In this document: positions 52,412 to 59,946 of the stretch, piece after piece | Numbering within the stretch: position 1 is the stretch's first letter | Layout of the letters: every line of letters begins with the position of its first letter | DNA from: Arthrobacter psychrolactophilus | GTDB lineage: Bacteria; Actinomycetota; Actinomycetes; Actinomycetales; Micrococcaceae | Assembly: GCF_003219795.1 (NCBI RefSeq) | Contig: NZ_QJVC01000002.1 | Location: 186,001-250,000, forward strand | Length of the DNA: 64,000 nt | Direction of reading: 5' to 3' | Position numbers and translations under genes: made by a program | Notes under the pieces: generated by a model | Seen by the model: the letters and a program-made list of their open reading frames with translations, nothing else | What the model was told of the DNA's origin: nothing | Databases searched by the model: none

Positions 52412-53374
52412 TCAGCGGCTAACAGGCTCTTTGCCACCCAATAGCCCCAACTCGCTGCGGCGGGGTGCACCCTCCCAGTCTCCAGACACCAGGCAGGCAA
52501 AAGCCCCCGTTTGAGCCGCCGTCAGCAGCCGCTCTTCCGGAGTCTTGCCTGCTACCAGCTCTGCCAAATACCCTGCCACAAAGGCATCTCCAGCCCCCAC
52601 GGTATCCAGCGCGTCAATGGCGATGGGCCGCTGGCTGTAGTGGCCGCCGTTGATTATCGCAACGGCACCCTCAGAACCAAGTTTGATAATGACTTGCGAA
52701 GGCCCCAACGCAGCGATTCGCTGAGCCAGTGCGGCAGGGCCAGGAGCCTCACCCACCGCAATGGTGGCCTCGTCGTCGCCCGCAAAAACAATATCCACCA
52801 AGGGAATCAGCTTTTGGTAGGCAGCGGCGGCATCCTCCGCGTTCCAGAGCGCGCGGCGGTAGTTCAAATCTAGGGAAATGGGCACTCCGGCAGCCCTGGC
52901 TGCAGCAATGGCGTAGTGAACCGTGGCAGCAGCCTGATCCGAAAGTGCCGGAGTAATCCCACTAATATGCACCAGTGCGGCGCCAGTAATCAGCTGTTCC
53001 GGAACATCGGTGGACGAAAGCCGCGAACCTGCACTGCCCTTCCGGTAATAAATCACGTTTTGAAGTGCGGCGGTGCGGCGCTCCTTGATCATCAAGCCTG
53101 TAGGGGCGCCGTGATCGAGCGTGGCATGAACTTGAACGCCTTCGGCCCGAATTTCCCGTAGCACCAACTCACCCAAGGCATCATTGCCTACCCGCCCACA
53201 CCACTGCGCGGAGGTGCCCAAACGCTGCAATCCAATGGCCACGTTGGATTCTGAGCCACCCATTCCCGGGCTCATGGAGGTTGCGTGGGCCAGCGGACCG
53301 GGAGTATCTGCCTTGATCAGGGCCATGGTCTCACCAAATGTGAGGACGTAGGGCGTGCCAGCTGCTGTGCTCAT
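52412..53374 (-). CDS. kdgK: 2-keto-3-deoxygluconate kinase (PfkB family)
   Basis: A 320-residue ribokinase-fold sugar kinase that turns KDG into KDPG. GGSESNVAIGLQRLG is the N-terminal PfkB motif, DLNYRRALW the KDG-kinase-type mid motif and DTVGAGDAFVAGYLAEL the C-terminal motif with catalytic Asp. It overlaps kdgA by four bases (ATGA), so it is translated with the aldolase. Specificity is inferred from the pathway. Confidence 0.92.
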   Translation of the reverse strand: MSTAAGTPYVLTFGETMALIKADTPGPLAHATSMSPGMGGSESNVAIGLQRLGTSAQWCGRVGNDALGELVLREIRAEGVQVHATLDHGAPTGLMIKERRTAALQNVIYYRKGSAGSRLSSTDVPEQLITGAALVHISGITPALSDQAAATVHYAIAAARAAGVPISLDLNYRRALWNAEDAAAAYQKLIPLVDIVFAGDDEATIAVGEAPGPAALAQRIAALGPSQVIIKLGSEGAVAIINGGHYSQRPIAIDALDTVGAGDAFVAGYLAELVAGKTPEERLLTAAQTGAFACLVSGDWEGAPRRSELGLLGGKEPVSR

Positions 53375-54045
53375 TGCCCCGCCCCAGCTTCATCTACCAG
53401 ACGGCGAACCCGTTCCGCCCGCTGCGTGAGTCCCGGCAGCGATCCACCCTTGAATGCATCGCCTAGCAACGGCCCGCCCATGCTCACCGCAAGGGCGCCG
53501 GCCCGAATCCAGAATGGAGCATCGTCAATGCTGATCCCACCCGATGGCACCACGGCCAGGTCAGGGAATGGGCTGCGCAACTGGGAGATGTACTCCGGGC
53601 CAACCGTTGACGCCGGGAACAGCTTGACGGCTGTGCTGCCCAGACTCCATCCGGTGTGCAGTTCGGTAGGCGTCAAGCCGCCGGGAAATATGGGAACACC
53701 GCGTTGCACCGCCGCCTTAATGACGTCAGGGTGCGTAATCGGTGTCACCAGATAGTCCGCCCCGGCAGACATTGCCGCCTCCGCCTGTTCCACGGTTGTC
53801 ACAGTGCCCACGCCAATTTCAACGCCGGCACCAAAAGTGGCCCGCAGCGCCGGAAGCTCGGCGATGACCCCCTCAGTGCTGAGCGTCAATTCAATACTCA
53901 CCACGCCGCCATCTACCAGGGCCCGGATAACCGGGGCGTATTCCCAGGCATGCCCTGCGCGTAGTACGGCAATGACTCGGCTTGCGAGCAGAATGTCCGA
54001 CGGCGCGGGCCGGGCAGGTGGGATGACAAGGTTTTCGTGGTTCAT
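53371..54045 (-). CDS. eda: 2-keto-3-deoxy-6-phosphogluconate aldolase
   Basis: Splits KDPG into pyruvate and glyceraldehyde 3-phosphate. The 224-residue class I aldolase has RVIAVLRAG, IELTLST, VGTVTTVEQA, the Schiff-base Lys in STAVKLFPAS and the phosphate loop PSGGIS. ATG 54045 (MNHENLV) has AAAGG eight bases ahead; GTG 54054 is too close to it. The gene starts 13 bases after the stop of a truncated GntR regulator, which suggests an old gntR-eda-kdgK operon whose head has been deleted. Confidence 0.92.
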   Translation of the reverse strand: MNHENLVIPPARPAPSDILLASRVIAVLRAGHAWEYAPVIRALVDGGVVSIELTLSTEGVIAELPALRATFGAGVEIGVGTVTTVEQAEAAMSAGADYLVTPITHPDVIKAAVQRGVPIFPGGLTPTELHTGWSLGSTAVKLFPASTVGPEYISQLRSPFPDLAVVPSGGISIDDAPFWIRAGALAVSMGGPLLGDAFKGGSLPGLTQRAERVRRLVDEAGAGQ

Positions 54046-54058
54046 GAGTGGCACCTTT

Positions 54059-54346
54059 CTAGTGGTTGGCTGTGGGTCGTGACTGAACGGTGCGGGCGTG
54101 TCTGGTCAACACCTCACGCAGAGAGCCCTCACCCACTTCAAGGAGGGACTCTTCAATCATGCGGACGTAACCTTCGGAAGTTTTCATATGTTCACACATG
54201 GCGTCTTCAGCGGCTTCGGCATCCCCGGCCCGGATGGCGGCGGCTATTCTTCGGTGCTGCTGCTGCTGTTCATCACCGACCAGATTATTGACCTCGCGGT
54301 AGCGCCGCGCCTCCGCCATCACGGTGGTGAGTTCATTGCGCAGGGC
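54059..54346 (-). pseudogene. Truncated GntR/FadR-type regulator (C-terminal FCD part only)
   Basis: About 95 codons match the second half of an FCD ligand domain: IDALRNELTTVMAEARRY, then QQHRRIAAAIRAGDAEAAEDAM with CEHMKTSEGYV, which carries the metal-site His residues and the AI-GD-A--M--H pattern. The N-terminal winged helix and the first half of FCD are missing. Upstream of about 54346 the frame stays open but reads a different, Cys/Val-rich sequence without family likeness and lacks a start context. At that point the other strand becomes the tail of a mannonate dehydratase (54344-54442). This is a truncated gene at a deletion or recombination joint. Confidence 0.8.
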
Positions 54347-54442
54347 GTCGATTACAACGACGAGCTTGCAGACAGCTACGCCTACACATCCGCATACCTG
54401 CCGGTGAACCGCCTGCTCGATGGAACCATCCACGACTGGTAA
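54344..54442 (+). pseudogene. Remnant of a second D-mannonate dehydratase gene (last 32 codons)
   Basis: The plus strand reads GVDYNDELADSYAYTSAY followed by LPVNRLLDGTIHDW and a stop. This aligns without gaps to the C-terminus of the intact ManD at 56804-58033 (19 of 32 residues identical, most others conservative), which also ends HDW. No ManD-like sequence precedes 54344. The fragment is divergent enough that it came from a paralogue and not from a recent copy of the intact gene. The normal ManD stop and a terminator follow, so its 3' end is in place. Confidence 0.82.
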
Positions 54443-54455
54443 ATTGCCCTATCAA

Positions 54456-54503
54456 AAAGGCCGCTTGCCACGTCCGATTTTCCGGAAGTGGCAAGCGGCC
54501 TTT
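54456..54503. terminator. Bidirectional terminator between manD remnant and GH3 gene
   Basis: AAAGGCCGCTTGCCAC (54456-54471) pairs perfectly with GTGGCAAGCGGCCTTT (54488-54503) around a 16-base loop, with extra A before and T after. It is 13 bases after the remnant's stop and 9 bases from the GH3 stop, as expected if a full manD gene once converged on the GH3 gene. Confidence 0.88.
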
Positions 54504-54512
54504 ATGTGAGTC

Positions 54513-56258
54513 CTAGAGCCGGGTGTCGAAGGAATTGCAGAAGACGTTCTCGTTGAACGTGCCCTGGAATTCGGAGAGTCCCTGGATCTTTTCCACCGTG
54601 GCCCGGATGGCTTCGCGGGAGTCGGCGTGGGTGTGGATGGCGGTCTTGACCATCGGCACATCGATGAGGTGGTTGGGCTGGTTCAGCGAGACAAAGACGG
54701 TGGGGACCTCGGTGACGTACCACGGGATCTCCGCAGCCATCGGGGTGGACCACTTGACGCGGATGGCCGCCTCCTGGGCGAAGCCCTTCACATTGGCGAA
54801 CACCAACGCGGCGTCGTACTTCTCGGAGTAATCGTCCGTGGCCTCCTCGGAGATGACGGACATGAAGTTCACGCCTTCCTCCCCCGCGGCCTTGCGCTGA
54901 GCTGCGGTCTTGAAGATGTGCACCTCAAAACCCACACGCTCAAGCTCGTCGGCCACTGTGTCCAGGTAACCCAGCGGGTCCGCCATGGTGAAGTCCGAGC
55001 CGCCGGAGATACCGTACAAACGGATCTTCTTGTGTGTGGCCGGGGTCAGCGGCAGGTTGCCCTGCGTGTCCTTGACCAAGGTGACCGTCTTGTCGGCGAT
55101 CTCAGCGGCAATGGCGCGGTGCTCAGCCGAACCAATCACGGCCAGCTGATCAGCCGGGGGAACCAGCGATTCGCGAGCTTTGATGTGCAGGCCCAGCGAC
55201 GCCTTCAACGCGAGGATGCGGCGCAGGGCATCCTGCAAACGCTCCTCTGTAATGACGCCGTTGCGGTAGCCGTCCAGCATGTAGCCAAAGTCCTCTTCCG
55301 GGTTGCGGAAGAACAAGAACATATCGCAGCCGGCGGCGATGGCGGCGGGCACCAGGTCGCGGCGCTTCATGGCCTGGGTCATGCCGATCATCTGCGAGGC
55401 ATCGGTCAGGATCAAACCATTGAAGCCCAACTCGCCACGCAGCAGTTCACCGAGCAGCTCCGGCGCCAAAGTTGCGGGGAGCACCTCGGCGTCGCTCAGT
55501 CCCGGGCGGAAGCGGCGGGAAAGCTCCGGCGCACCAATGTGCCCGATCATGATCGACTGCACGCCGTGCCCGATCATCTCGCGGTACACATGGCCGTACG
55601 TCTTATTCCACTCCTCATAACCGAGGGTGTTGTACGAGGTGACCACGTGCTGATCGCGCTCGTCGATGCCATCGCCCGGGAAGTGCTTCATGGCGCAGGC
55701 GGTCGGCGACTCGCTAATACCGTCGAAGTATTCCTTGGCCCGCTCCACCACTACCTCGGGCGTGTTGCCGAAGGAACGCGTGGAGATGACGGTGTTGCGC
55801 CAGTTGTAATGAATGTCCACGATCGGCGCGAAGGCCCAGTTGCAGCCCAGCGCAGCGGTTTCCACGCCGGCCACCTGACCCATCTGGCGCGCGATCGACT
55901 TATCCGGGTGCGAGCCGGCCTGCAGATGCGTCGAGACAAAGGTGCCGTCGTCGCAGCTGCCGGCCCCGCCCATTTCCGGGTTGGAGGCGATGAGCAGCGG
56001 GATCTTCGTGGTGGCCTGCGCGTGGCGAATGTGTTCCTGCACGGCTCCCGAGGGGCCCGGCCGGTACCGCATGCCGCCCACGTGGAACTTCTCGAGCACC
56101 TCATCGAGGTATTCGGGGGCGTAGCTGTTGTTGTGGTTGATGAACAGCTGGCCGATCTTCTCTTCCAGCGTCATCGACCCAATCGTCGATTCCACCCAGG
56201 CCACGCCCGCATCGTCCAGATTGAACGGTGCGGCGCGCAAATCCACTGCGTAACTCAT
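54513..56258 (-). CDS. Family 3 glycoside hydrolase (beta-N-acetylhexosaminidase-like)
   Basis: A 581-residue cytosolic (no signal peptide) GH3 enzyme. The N-terminal barrel shows SMTLEEKIGQLF, ACAMKHFPGDGIDERDQH, which is the KHFPGxG(x)...DxH loop of NagZ-type enzymes, and the nucleophile Asp in LILTDASQMIGM. A C-terminal alpha/beta domain (residues 380-560) follows. It is the last gene of the transporter-manD-gntK operon, so the substrate is probably an oligosaccharide or glycoside that yields glucuronate, for example a HexNAc-hexuronate disaccharide; that is inference. An AGGAG site precedes the ATG. Confidence 0.86.
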   Translation of the reverse strand: MSYAVDLRAAPFNLDDAGVAWVESTIGSMTLEEKIGQLFINHNNSYAPEYLDEVLEKFHVGGMRYRPGPSGAVQEHIRHAQATTKIPLLIASNPEMGGAGSCDDGTFVSTHLQAGSHPDKSIARQMGQVAGVETAALGCNWAFAPIVDIHYNWRNTVISTRSFGNTPEVVVERAKEYFDGISESPTACAMKHFPGDGIDERDQHVVTSYNTLGYEEWNKTYGHVYREMIGHGVQSIMIGHIGAPELSRRFRPGLSDAEVLPATLAPELLGELLRGELGFNGLILTDASQMIGMTQAMKRRDLVPAAIAAGCDMFLFFRNPEEDFGYMLDGYRNGVITEERLQDALRRILALKASLGLHIKARESLVPPADQLAVIGSAEHRAIAAEIADKTVTLVKDTQGNLPLTPATHKKIRLYGISGGSDFTMADPLGYLDTVADELERVGFEVHIFKTAAQRKAAGEEGVNFMSVISEEATDDYSEKYDAALVFANVKGFAQEAAIRVKWSTPMAAEIPWYVTEVPTVFVSLNQPNHLIDVPMVKTAIHTHADSREAIRATVEKIQGLSEFQGTFNENVFCNSFDTRL

Positions 56259-56285
56259 TACTTCTCCTGATGTTTCCTGTGGTCT

Positions 56286-56807
56286 TTAGACAGTTTGCGC
56301 AAGACGTACGACGGCGTCACTCACCAGTGCGGGGACCGGCGCCGAAATGTCAATCACCACGGCGCGTTCGTCATCGGCGATGGGTTCCAGCGTTGCCAGT
56401 TGGGAATCGAGCAACCCAGTGGGCATGAAGTGTCCGGAGCGGCCCTCGAGCCGCGCCCCCAACACTTCCCTGCTGCCGTCCAGATGCAGGAACACCACAT
56501 CGGGCGCCTTGGCCCTGATGGCGTCGCGGTAGCTGCGCTTAAGTGCGGAACAGGCCACGACGAGTCCGTTGGCTGAGGCCGCCAGTTCCTGGCCGACGAT
56601 TTGGAGCCAGGGTTCCCGGTCGTCGTCGTTCAGGGGTGTGCCGGCCGCCATCTTGGCAATATTGGACACGGGGTGCAGGGAGTCCCCGTCCGTGAACGGC
56701 AGGCCGAGCTCGTGCGCCACGAGGGCGCCGATCGTCGTCTTGCCGCAGCCGGAGACTCCCATGACCACAATGTGCTGCGTTTTGGCAGCGTGTGAGGCGT
56801 CGATCAC
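56286..56807 (-). CDS. gntK: Gluconokinase, copy 2
   Basis: A 173-residue kinase with [49 protein letters not shown] and [16 protein letters not shown], closely similar to copy 1 at 51762. Its ATG overlaps the manD stop by four bases, so it belongs to the mannonate operon. Mannonate and fructuronate pathways do not need gluconokinase, so the two copies suggest joint use of gluconate, or a relaxed specificity towards other aldonates. Confidence 0.94.
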   Translation of the reverse strand: MIDASHAAKTQHIVVMGVSGCGKTTIGALVAHELGLPFTDGDSLHPVSNIAKMAAGTPLNDDDREPWLQIVGQELAASANGLVVACSALKRSYRDAIRAKAPDVVFLHLDGSREVLGARLEGRSGHFMPTGLLDSQLATLEPIADDERAVVIDISAPVPALVSDAVVRLAQTV

Positions 56808-58033
56808 CAGTCGTGGACCGTTCCGTCAACGAGGCGGTTGTAGGGCAGGTAGGCCTGCTGGTACGGGAAGGCCTTAGCGGCTTCCTCGTTGAATTCCACA
56901 CCGATGCCGGGGGTGTCGCCGGGGTGCAGGTAGCCGTCCTTGAACGTCATGGACTGCTGGAAGACCTCGTTGGTCTTGTCCGAGTGCTGCATGTATTCCT
57001 GGATGCCGTAGTTGTGGATGGCCAGGCCAACATGCAACTGAGCGGCGAAACCGATCGGGGAGATATCGGTGGGGCCGTGGAAACCGGACTTGATCTGGTA
57101 CTGGGCTGCGAAGTCCATGACCTTCTTCAGCGGGGAAATACCGCCGAAGTGGGTGGAAGCTGCACGGACGTAGTCAATGAGCTGTTCCTTGATGATGGTC
57201 TGGTAGTCGTAGACTGTGTTGAAGATTTCACCGATAGCCAGCGGCGTGGTGGTGTGGTGACGGACCCAGCGCAGCGCTTCCTGGTTCTCGGCCGGGGTGC
57301 AGTCTTCCAACCAGAACAAGTCATACGGTTCCAGCGACTTGCCCAGCTTTGCGGCCTGGATCGGGGTCATGCGGTGGTGACCGTCGTGGAGCAGGGGAAG
57401 CTCGGGACCAAACTCGTTGCGAACTGCCTCGAAGACTGTGGGCAGGTGGCGTAGGTAGGCGCGGGTGTCCCAGTCTTCTTCCTGCGGGAATGCACCGCGG
57501 CCAGCAGGCTCGTAGTCGTAGCGTTCACCGGAGGCCTGGGCCTGAGCAGCAACACCGTAGACGGCCTTGATGCCGGGGATAGCTGTCTGAATGCGGACGG
57601 ACTTGTAGCCCAGTTCCAGGTGCTCACGCACGGAGTCGAAGAGCTGGGGAATGTCAGCTCCGGAAGCGTGGCCATAGGCCCGCAGGCCGTTACGTGATGC
57701 GCCGCCGAGGAGCTGGTAGACGGGCATCCCGGCGATCTTGCCCTTGATGTCCCACAACGCCATGTCAACGGCGGCAATCGCGGCCATCGTGACCGGGCCG
57801 CGGCGCCAGTAAGAGCTGCGGTACAGGAACTGCCAGGTGTCCTCGATACGGTGCGGATCCTTGCCAATGAGCAGCTGGGCAACATGCTCCTTCAAGTACG
57901 CGGCCACCGCGAGCTCACGCCCGTTCAGGGTCGCATCACCGATACCCACCACGCCCTCATCGGTCGTGACCTTCAACGTCACAAAGTTACGGCTGGGACT
58001 GGTGACAAAAACTTCTGCGGAAACAATTTTCAC
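56804..58033 (-). CDS. manD: D-mannonate dehydratase (ManD/RspA, enolase superfamily)
   Basis: Removes water from D-mannonate to give 2-keto-3-deoxygluconate. The 409-residue protein has the enolase fold: capping domain at the ends and a barrel with the metal ligands in [22 protein letters not shown] and [18 protein letters not shown] and IQEYMQHSD complete the active site. The HDGHH and HGPTDISP motifs are those of high-activity ManD enzymes. It ends in HDW. The gene is 119 bases after the transporter and overlaps gntK2. A paralogue remnant lies at 54344. Confidence 0.94.
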   Translation of the reverse strand: MKIVSAEVFVTSPSRNFVTLKVTTDEGVVGIGDATLNGRELAVAAYLKEHVAQLLIGKDPHRIEDTWQFLYRSSYWRRGPVTMAAIAAVDMALWDIKGKIAGMPVYQLLGGASRNGLRAYGHASGADIPQLFDSVREHLELGYKSVRIQTAIPGIKAVYGVAAQAQASGERYDYEPAGRGAFPQEEDWDTRAYLRHLPTVFEAVRNEFGPELPLLHDGHHRMTPIQAAKLGKSLEPYDLFWLEDCTPAENQEALRWVRHHTTTPLAIGEIFNTVYDYQTIIKEQLIDYVRAASTHFGGISPLKKVMDFAAQYQIKSGFHGPTDISPIGFAAQLHVGLAIHNYGIQEYMQHSDKTNEVFQQSMTFKDGYLHPGDTPGIGVEFNEEAAKAFPYQQAYLPYNRLVDGTVHDW

Positions 58034-58063
58034 GAGGGATTCCTTCCAGGAAATGGTGTGTGC

Positions 58064-58095
58064 GCTCCGAGTAACTCAAGACAGAAACTCGGAGC
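58064..58095 (-). repeat. Hairpin between transporter and manD genes
   Basis: GCTCCGAGT (58064-58072) pairs perfectly with ACTCGGAGC (58087-58095) over a 14-base loop in the 119-base gap. No T-run follows on the transcribed strand, so partial attenuation or mRNA processing between transporter and enzymes is more likely than full termination. Confidence 0.5.
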
Positions 58096-58152
58096 AATCG
58101 GGTCAGACAGGTGGTGCTGGTGAAGCTGTGGTTCGGTAAAGAGTTATGTGGC

Positions 58153-59583
58153 CTAGGCCTTCTCGTCCGCGTCCCGCGCTTCGAGAGCGTTTTCGAGGCG
58201 ATTTGCCCGGCGGGCGTTGATCTCGGCGACGATTTCCTTGTGCTTGGCATCTGTCAGCGGGTAGGCGATCATGACAGCGATGGCCAGGAGTGCGAACACC
58301 ATGGGGAGTAGACCGGAGCCGGCGCGGATACCGAGGATGGCTTGTGCGCTTTGCTCGCCGCCACCGGAAGCGTAACCACCCCAAGCCAGGGCGTAGGCGG
58401 CGAGAGCGCCACCCACCGCTTGGCCGGTCTTACGGGTGAAGGAGAACAGTGCGTAGGTAATACCTTCTGAGCGAACCCCGGTGCGCCATTCGCCGTATTC
58501 CACGGTGTCGGCTTCCATGGCCCAGACGAGCATGCTGACGAGCATGATGCCCATCTGGCTGATGAGAACACCGGTGAAGGCCAGCCACACCATGGTGGCG
58601 GGTGCGAAGAAGACGATCAGACCACCGGCGGCCATGAGCAATCCGGCCACGAGGTAGAGACGCTTCTTGCCGACCAGGGCAACTACGCGGGGCAAGGCAG
58701 CCGCGAGGCCGAAGGTCAGGAAGATGTTGACGATCGACATGACCGCGTAGAGCGGCAGGGAGTCCAGCACATCGCGGAAGTAGTAGATCTGAATGGAGCT
58801 GATGGCCAACTGGCCGGTCAGGAACAAGAAGGAGCTGATGCACAGGAGCAGGAGCGGCTTGTTGCCCTTGAGCGTTGACACGCTTTGCTTGAGTGAAACC
58901 TTGGGAACCTCGCGAACCACACGTTCCTTGGCGGTGAACACGGTGAACATGTACAGGCCAGTTCCCACCACGGCGAAGACGATGGTCAAGGTGGTGAAGA
59001 GCGGTTGGAGGTTTTCACCGTTCTTCATCAAGGGAGCGATGAAGATACCAAGGAAGGATCCAACGGCGACGGCACCAATGGTGCGGGCGCTGGCGAGCTT
59101 GGCGCGTTCGGCCGAAACCTGCGTCATGGCGCCAGCGAGGGAGCCGAAGGGGATGTTCACGAAGCTGTAGGCCAGGCCTAGGAGCGTGTAGCTCGCGTAG
59201 GCCCAGATGAGCATCCCAGTTTGGCCGATCTGCGGGATGGAGAACGTCGCAACGCTCAGCAGCAGCAGCGGGATGGAGCCAAACATGATGAAGGGACGGA
59301 ACTTGCCGAGCTTCTTGTGGTAGGTCTTATCGACCATGCGGCCGGCAAAAACGTCGGCGAAGGCATCAAAGATGCGAACAACGAGCAGCAGAGTTCCTGC
59401 GGCTGCGGCACTGATGCCGACAACGTCTGTGTAGTAGAGCAGGAGAAACATGGTGGCCGTGGTGAAGGCCAGGTTGTTTGCGGCATCGCCGGCACCATAG
59501 CCAAGGATGCTGATCTTAGGCAGCGGTCCTGAGCCTTTCGACGCCACCTGAGTGGACCCGTCTGCTTGCTTTTGTGAAGTCAT
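58153..59583 (-). CDS. GPH-family (glycoside-pentoside-hexuronide) sugar:cation symporter
   Basis: A 476-residue membrane protein with twelve helices. GYGAGDAANNLAFTTATMF, then LLLYYTDVVGIS, is the N-terminal signature of GPH (MelB/UidB) carriers; FDAFADVFAGRMVDKT and RPFIMFGSIPLLLL follow the usual order. In this cluster the load is probably glucuronate or a glucuronide. ATG 59583 (MTSQKQAD) is listed; TTG 59589, two codons earlier, has the better spacing to AAAGGAG. A LacI-type operator lies 181 bases upstream. Confidence 0.9.
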   Translation of the reverse strand: MTSQKQADGSTQVASKGSGPLPKISILGYGAGDAANNLAFTTATMFLLLYYTDVVGISAAAAGTLLLVVRIFDAFADVFAGRMVDKTYHKKLGKFRPFIMFGSIPLLLLSVATFSIPQIGQTGMLIWAYASYTLLGLAYSFVNIPFGSLAGAMTQVSAERAKLASARTIGAVAVGSFLGIFIAPLMKNGENLQPLFTTLTIVFAVVGTGLYMFTVFTAKERVVREVPKVSLKQSVSTLKGNKPLLLLCISSFLFLTGQLAISSIQIYYFRDVLDSLPLYAVMSIVNIFLTFGLAAALPRVVALVGKKRLYLVAGLLMAAGGLIVFFAPATMVWLAFTGVLISQMGIMLVSMLVWAMEADTVEYGEWRTGVRSEGITYALFSFTRKTGQAVGGALAAYALAWGGYASGGGEQSAQAILGIRAGSGLLPMVFALLAIAVMIAYPLTDAKHKEIVAEINARRANRLENALEARDADEKA

Positions 59584-59744
59584 GGTCAATGTGGGCTCCT
59601 TTACCCAAATCCTTCGCAGTTGCGCTGCTCCGGACAATACCCACTACGTCCTGGTACGTGGCCCTACGGTGGACCACCACGTGGCCATTCCCTCAAGGAG
59701 TGGCCGTCCGCAGCTGGTCAGCTGGCGTGTGAGCTGTATTACCT

Positions 59745-59758
59745 ACTAGTTAACCAGT
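59745..59758. promoter_or_regulatory. Pseudo-palindrome ACTAGTTAACCAGT
   Basis: A 14-base dyad (12 of 14 symmetric) centred on GTTAAC lies 11 bases from the LacI-type site in the transporter promoter region. Its form resembles GntR/UxuR-type sites (xTGGTnnACCAx). It might be a leftover target of the truncated GntR regulator at 54059. That link is speculative. Confidence 0.3.
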
Positions 59759-59768
59759 TAATACAACA

Positions 59769-59788
59769 AATGGCAACCGCTTGCCATT
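59769..59788. promoter_or_regulatory. LacI-type operator upstream of the hexuronate transporter operon
   Basis: AATGGCAACCGCTTGCCATT is a near-perfect dyad (one mismatched pair) with the TGGCAA-n4-TTGCCA core that LacI/GalR proteins bind. A related site is at 62877-62892 before uxaC and a half-site stands at the window end near the LacI gene. The surrounding gap (59584-59946) has no gene; it holds this operator, the dyad at 59745 and the terminator at 59857-59911. Confidence 0.7.
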
Positions 59789-59856
59789 ATTTTCTTTAAG
59801 TTCTTTCACATTTCTTTCCCCGCCTCCCCCAGCCGACGACCGATCTCGGTACGGCA

Positions 59857-59911
59857 GAACGGGCGGTCGTTGCCGGTGCGTGGAAGAAACACCGGCAGCG
59901 ACCGCCCGTTC
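59857..59911 (-). terminator. Long hairpin after the uxuB-type gene
   Basis: A 22-bp stem (59857-59878 with 59890-59911, one T-G position) encloses an 11-base loop. It stands 35 bases beyond the stop of the mannitol-dehydrogenase-family gene and should end the uxaC-uxuB transcript before the transporter promoter. No T-run follows on the minus strand. Confidence 0.65.
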
Positions 59912-59946
59912 AGGGGTGCGCAGAATCGCGAAAAATCACCGCAGCT

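Noticed and set aside
54098-54442. The whole 114-codon plus-strand frame as a novel gene
   Set aside because: Only its last 32 codons resemble a protein family (ManD). The first part is antisense to the truncated GntR regulator, so the frame is a fusion by deletion and not a designed gene.
54627-56270. A 547-codon open frame on the plus strand across the GH3 gene
   Set aside because: It is the antisense shadow of a GC-rich gene: composition is His/Gly/Arg/Val-rich, there is no ribosome site or domain, and the GH3 gene on the other strand has clear catalytic motifs.
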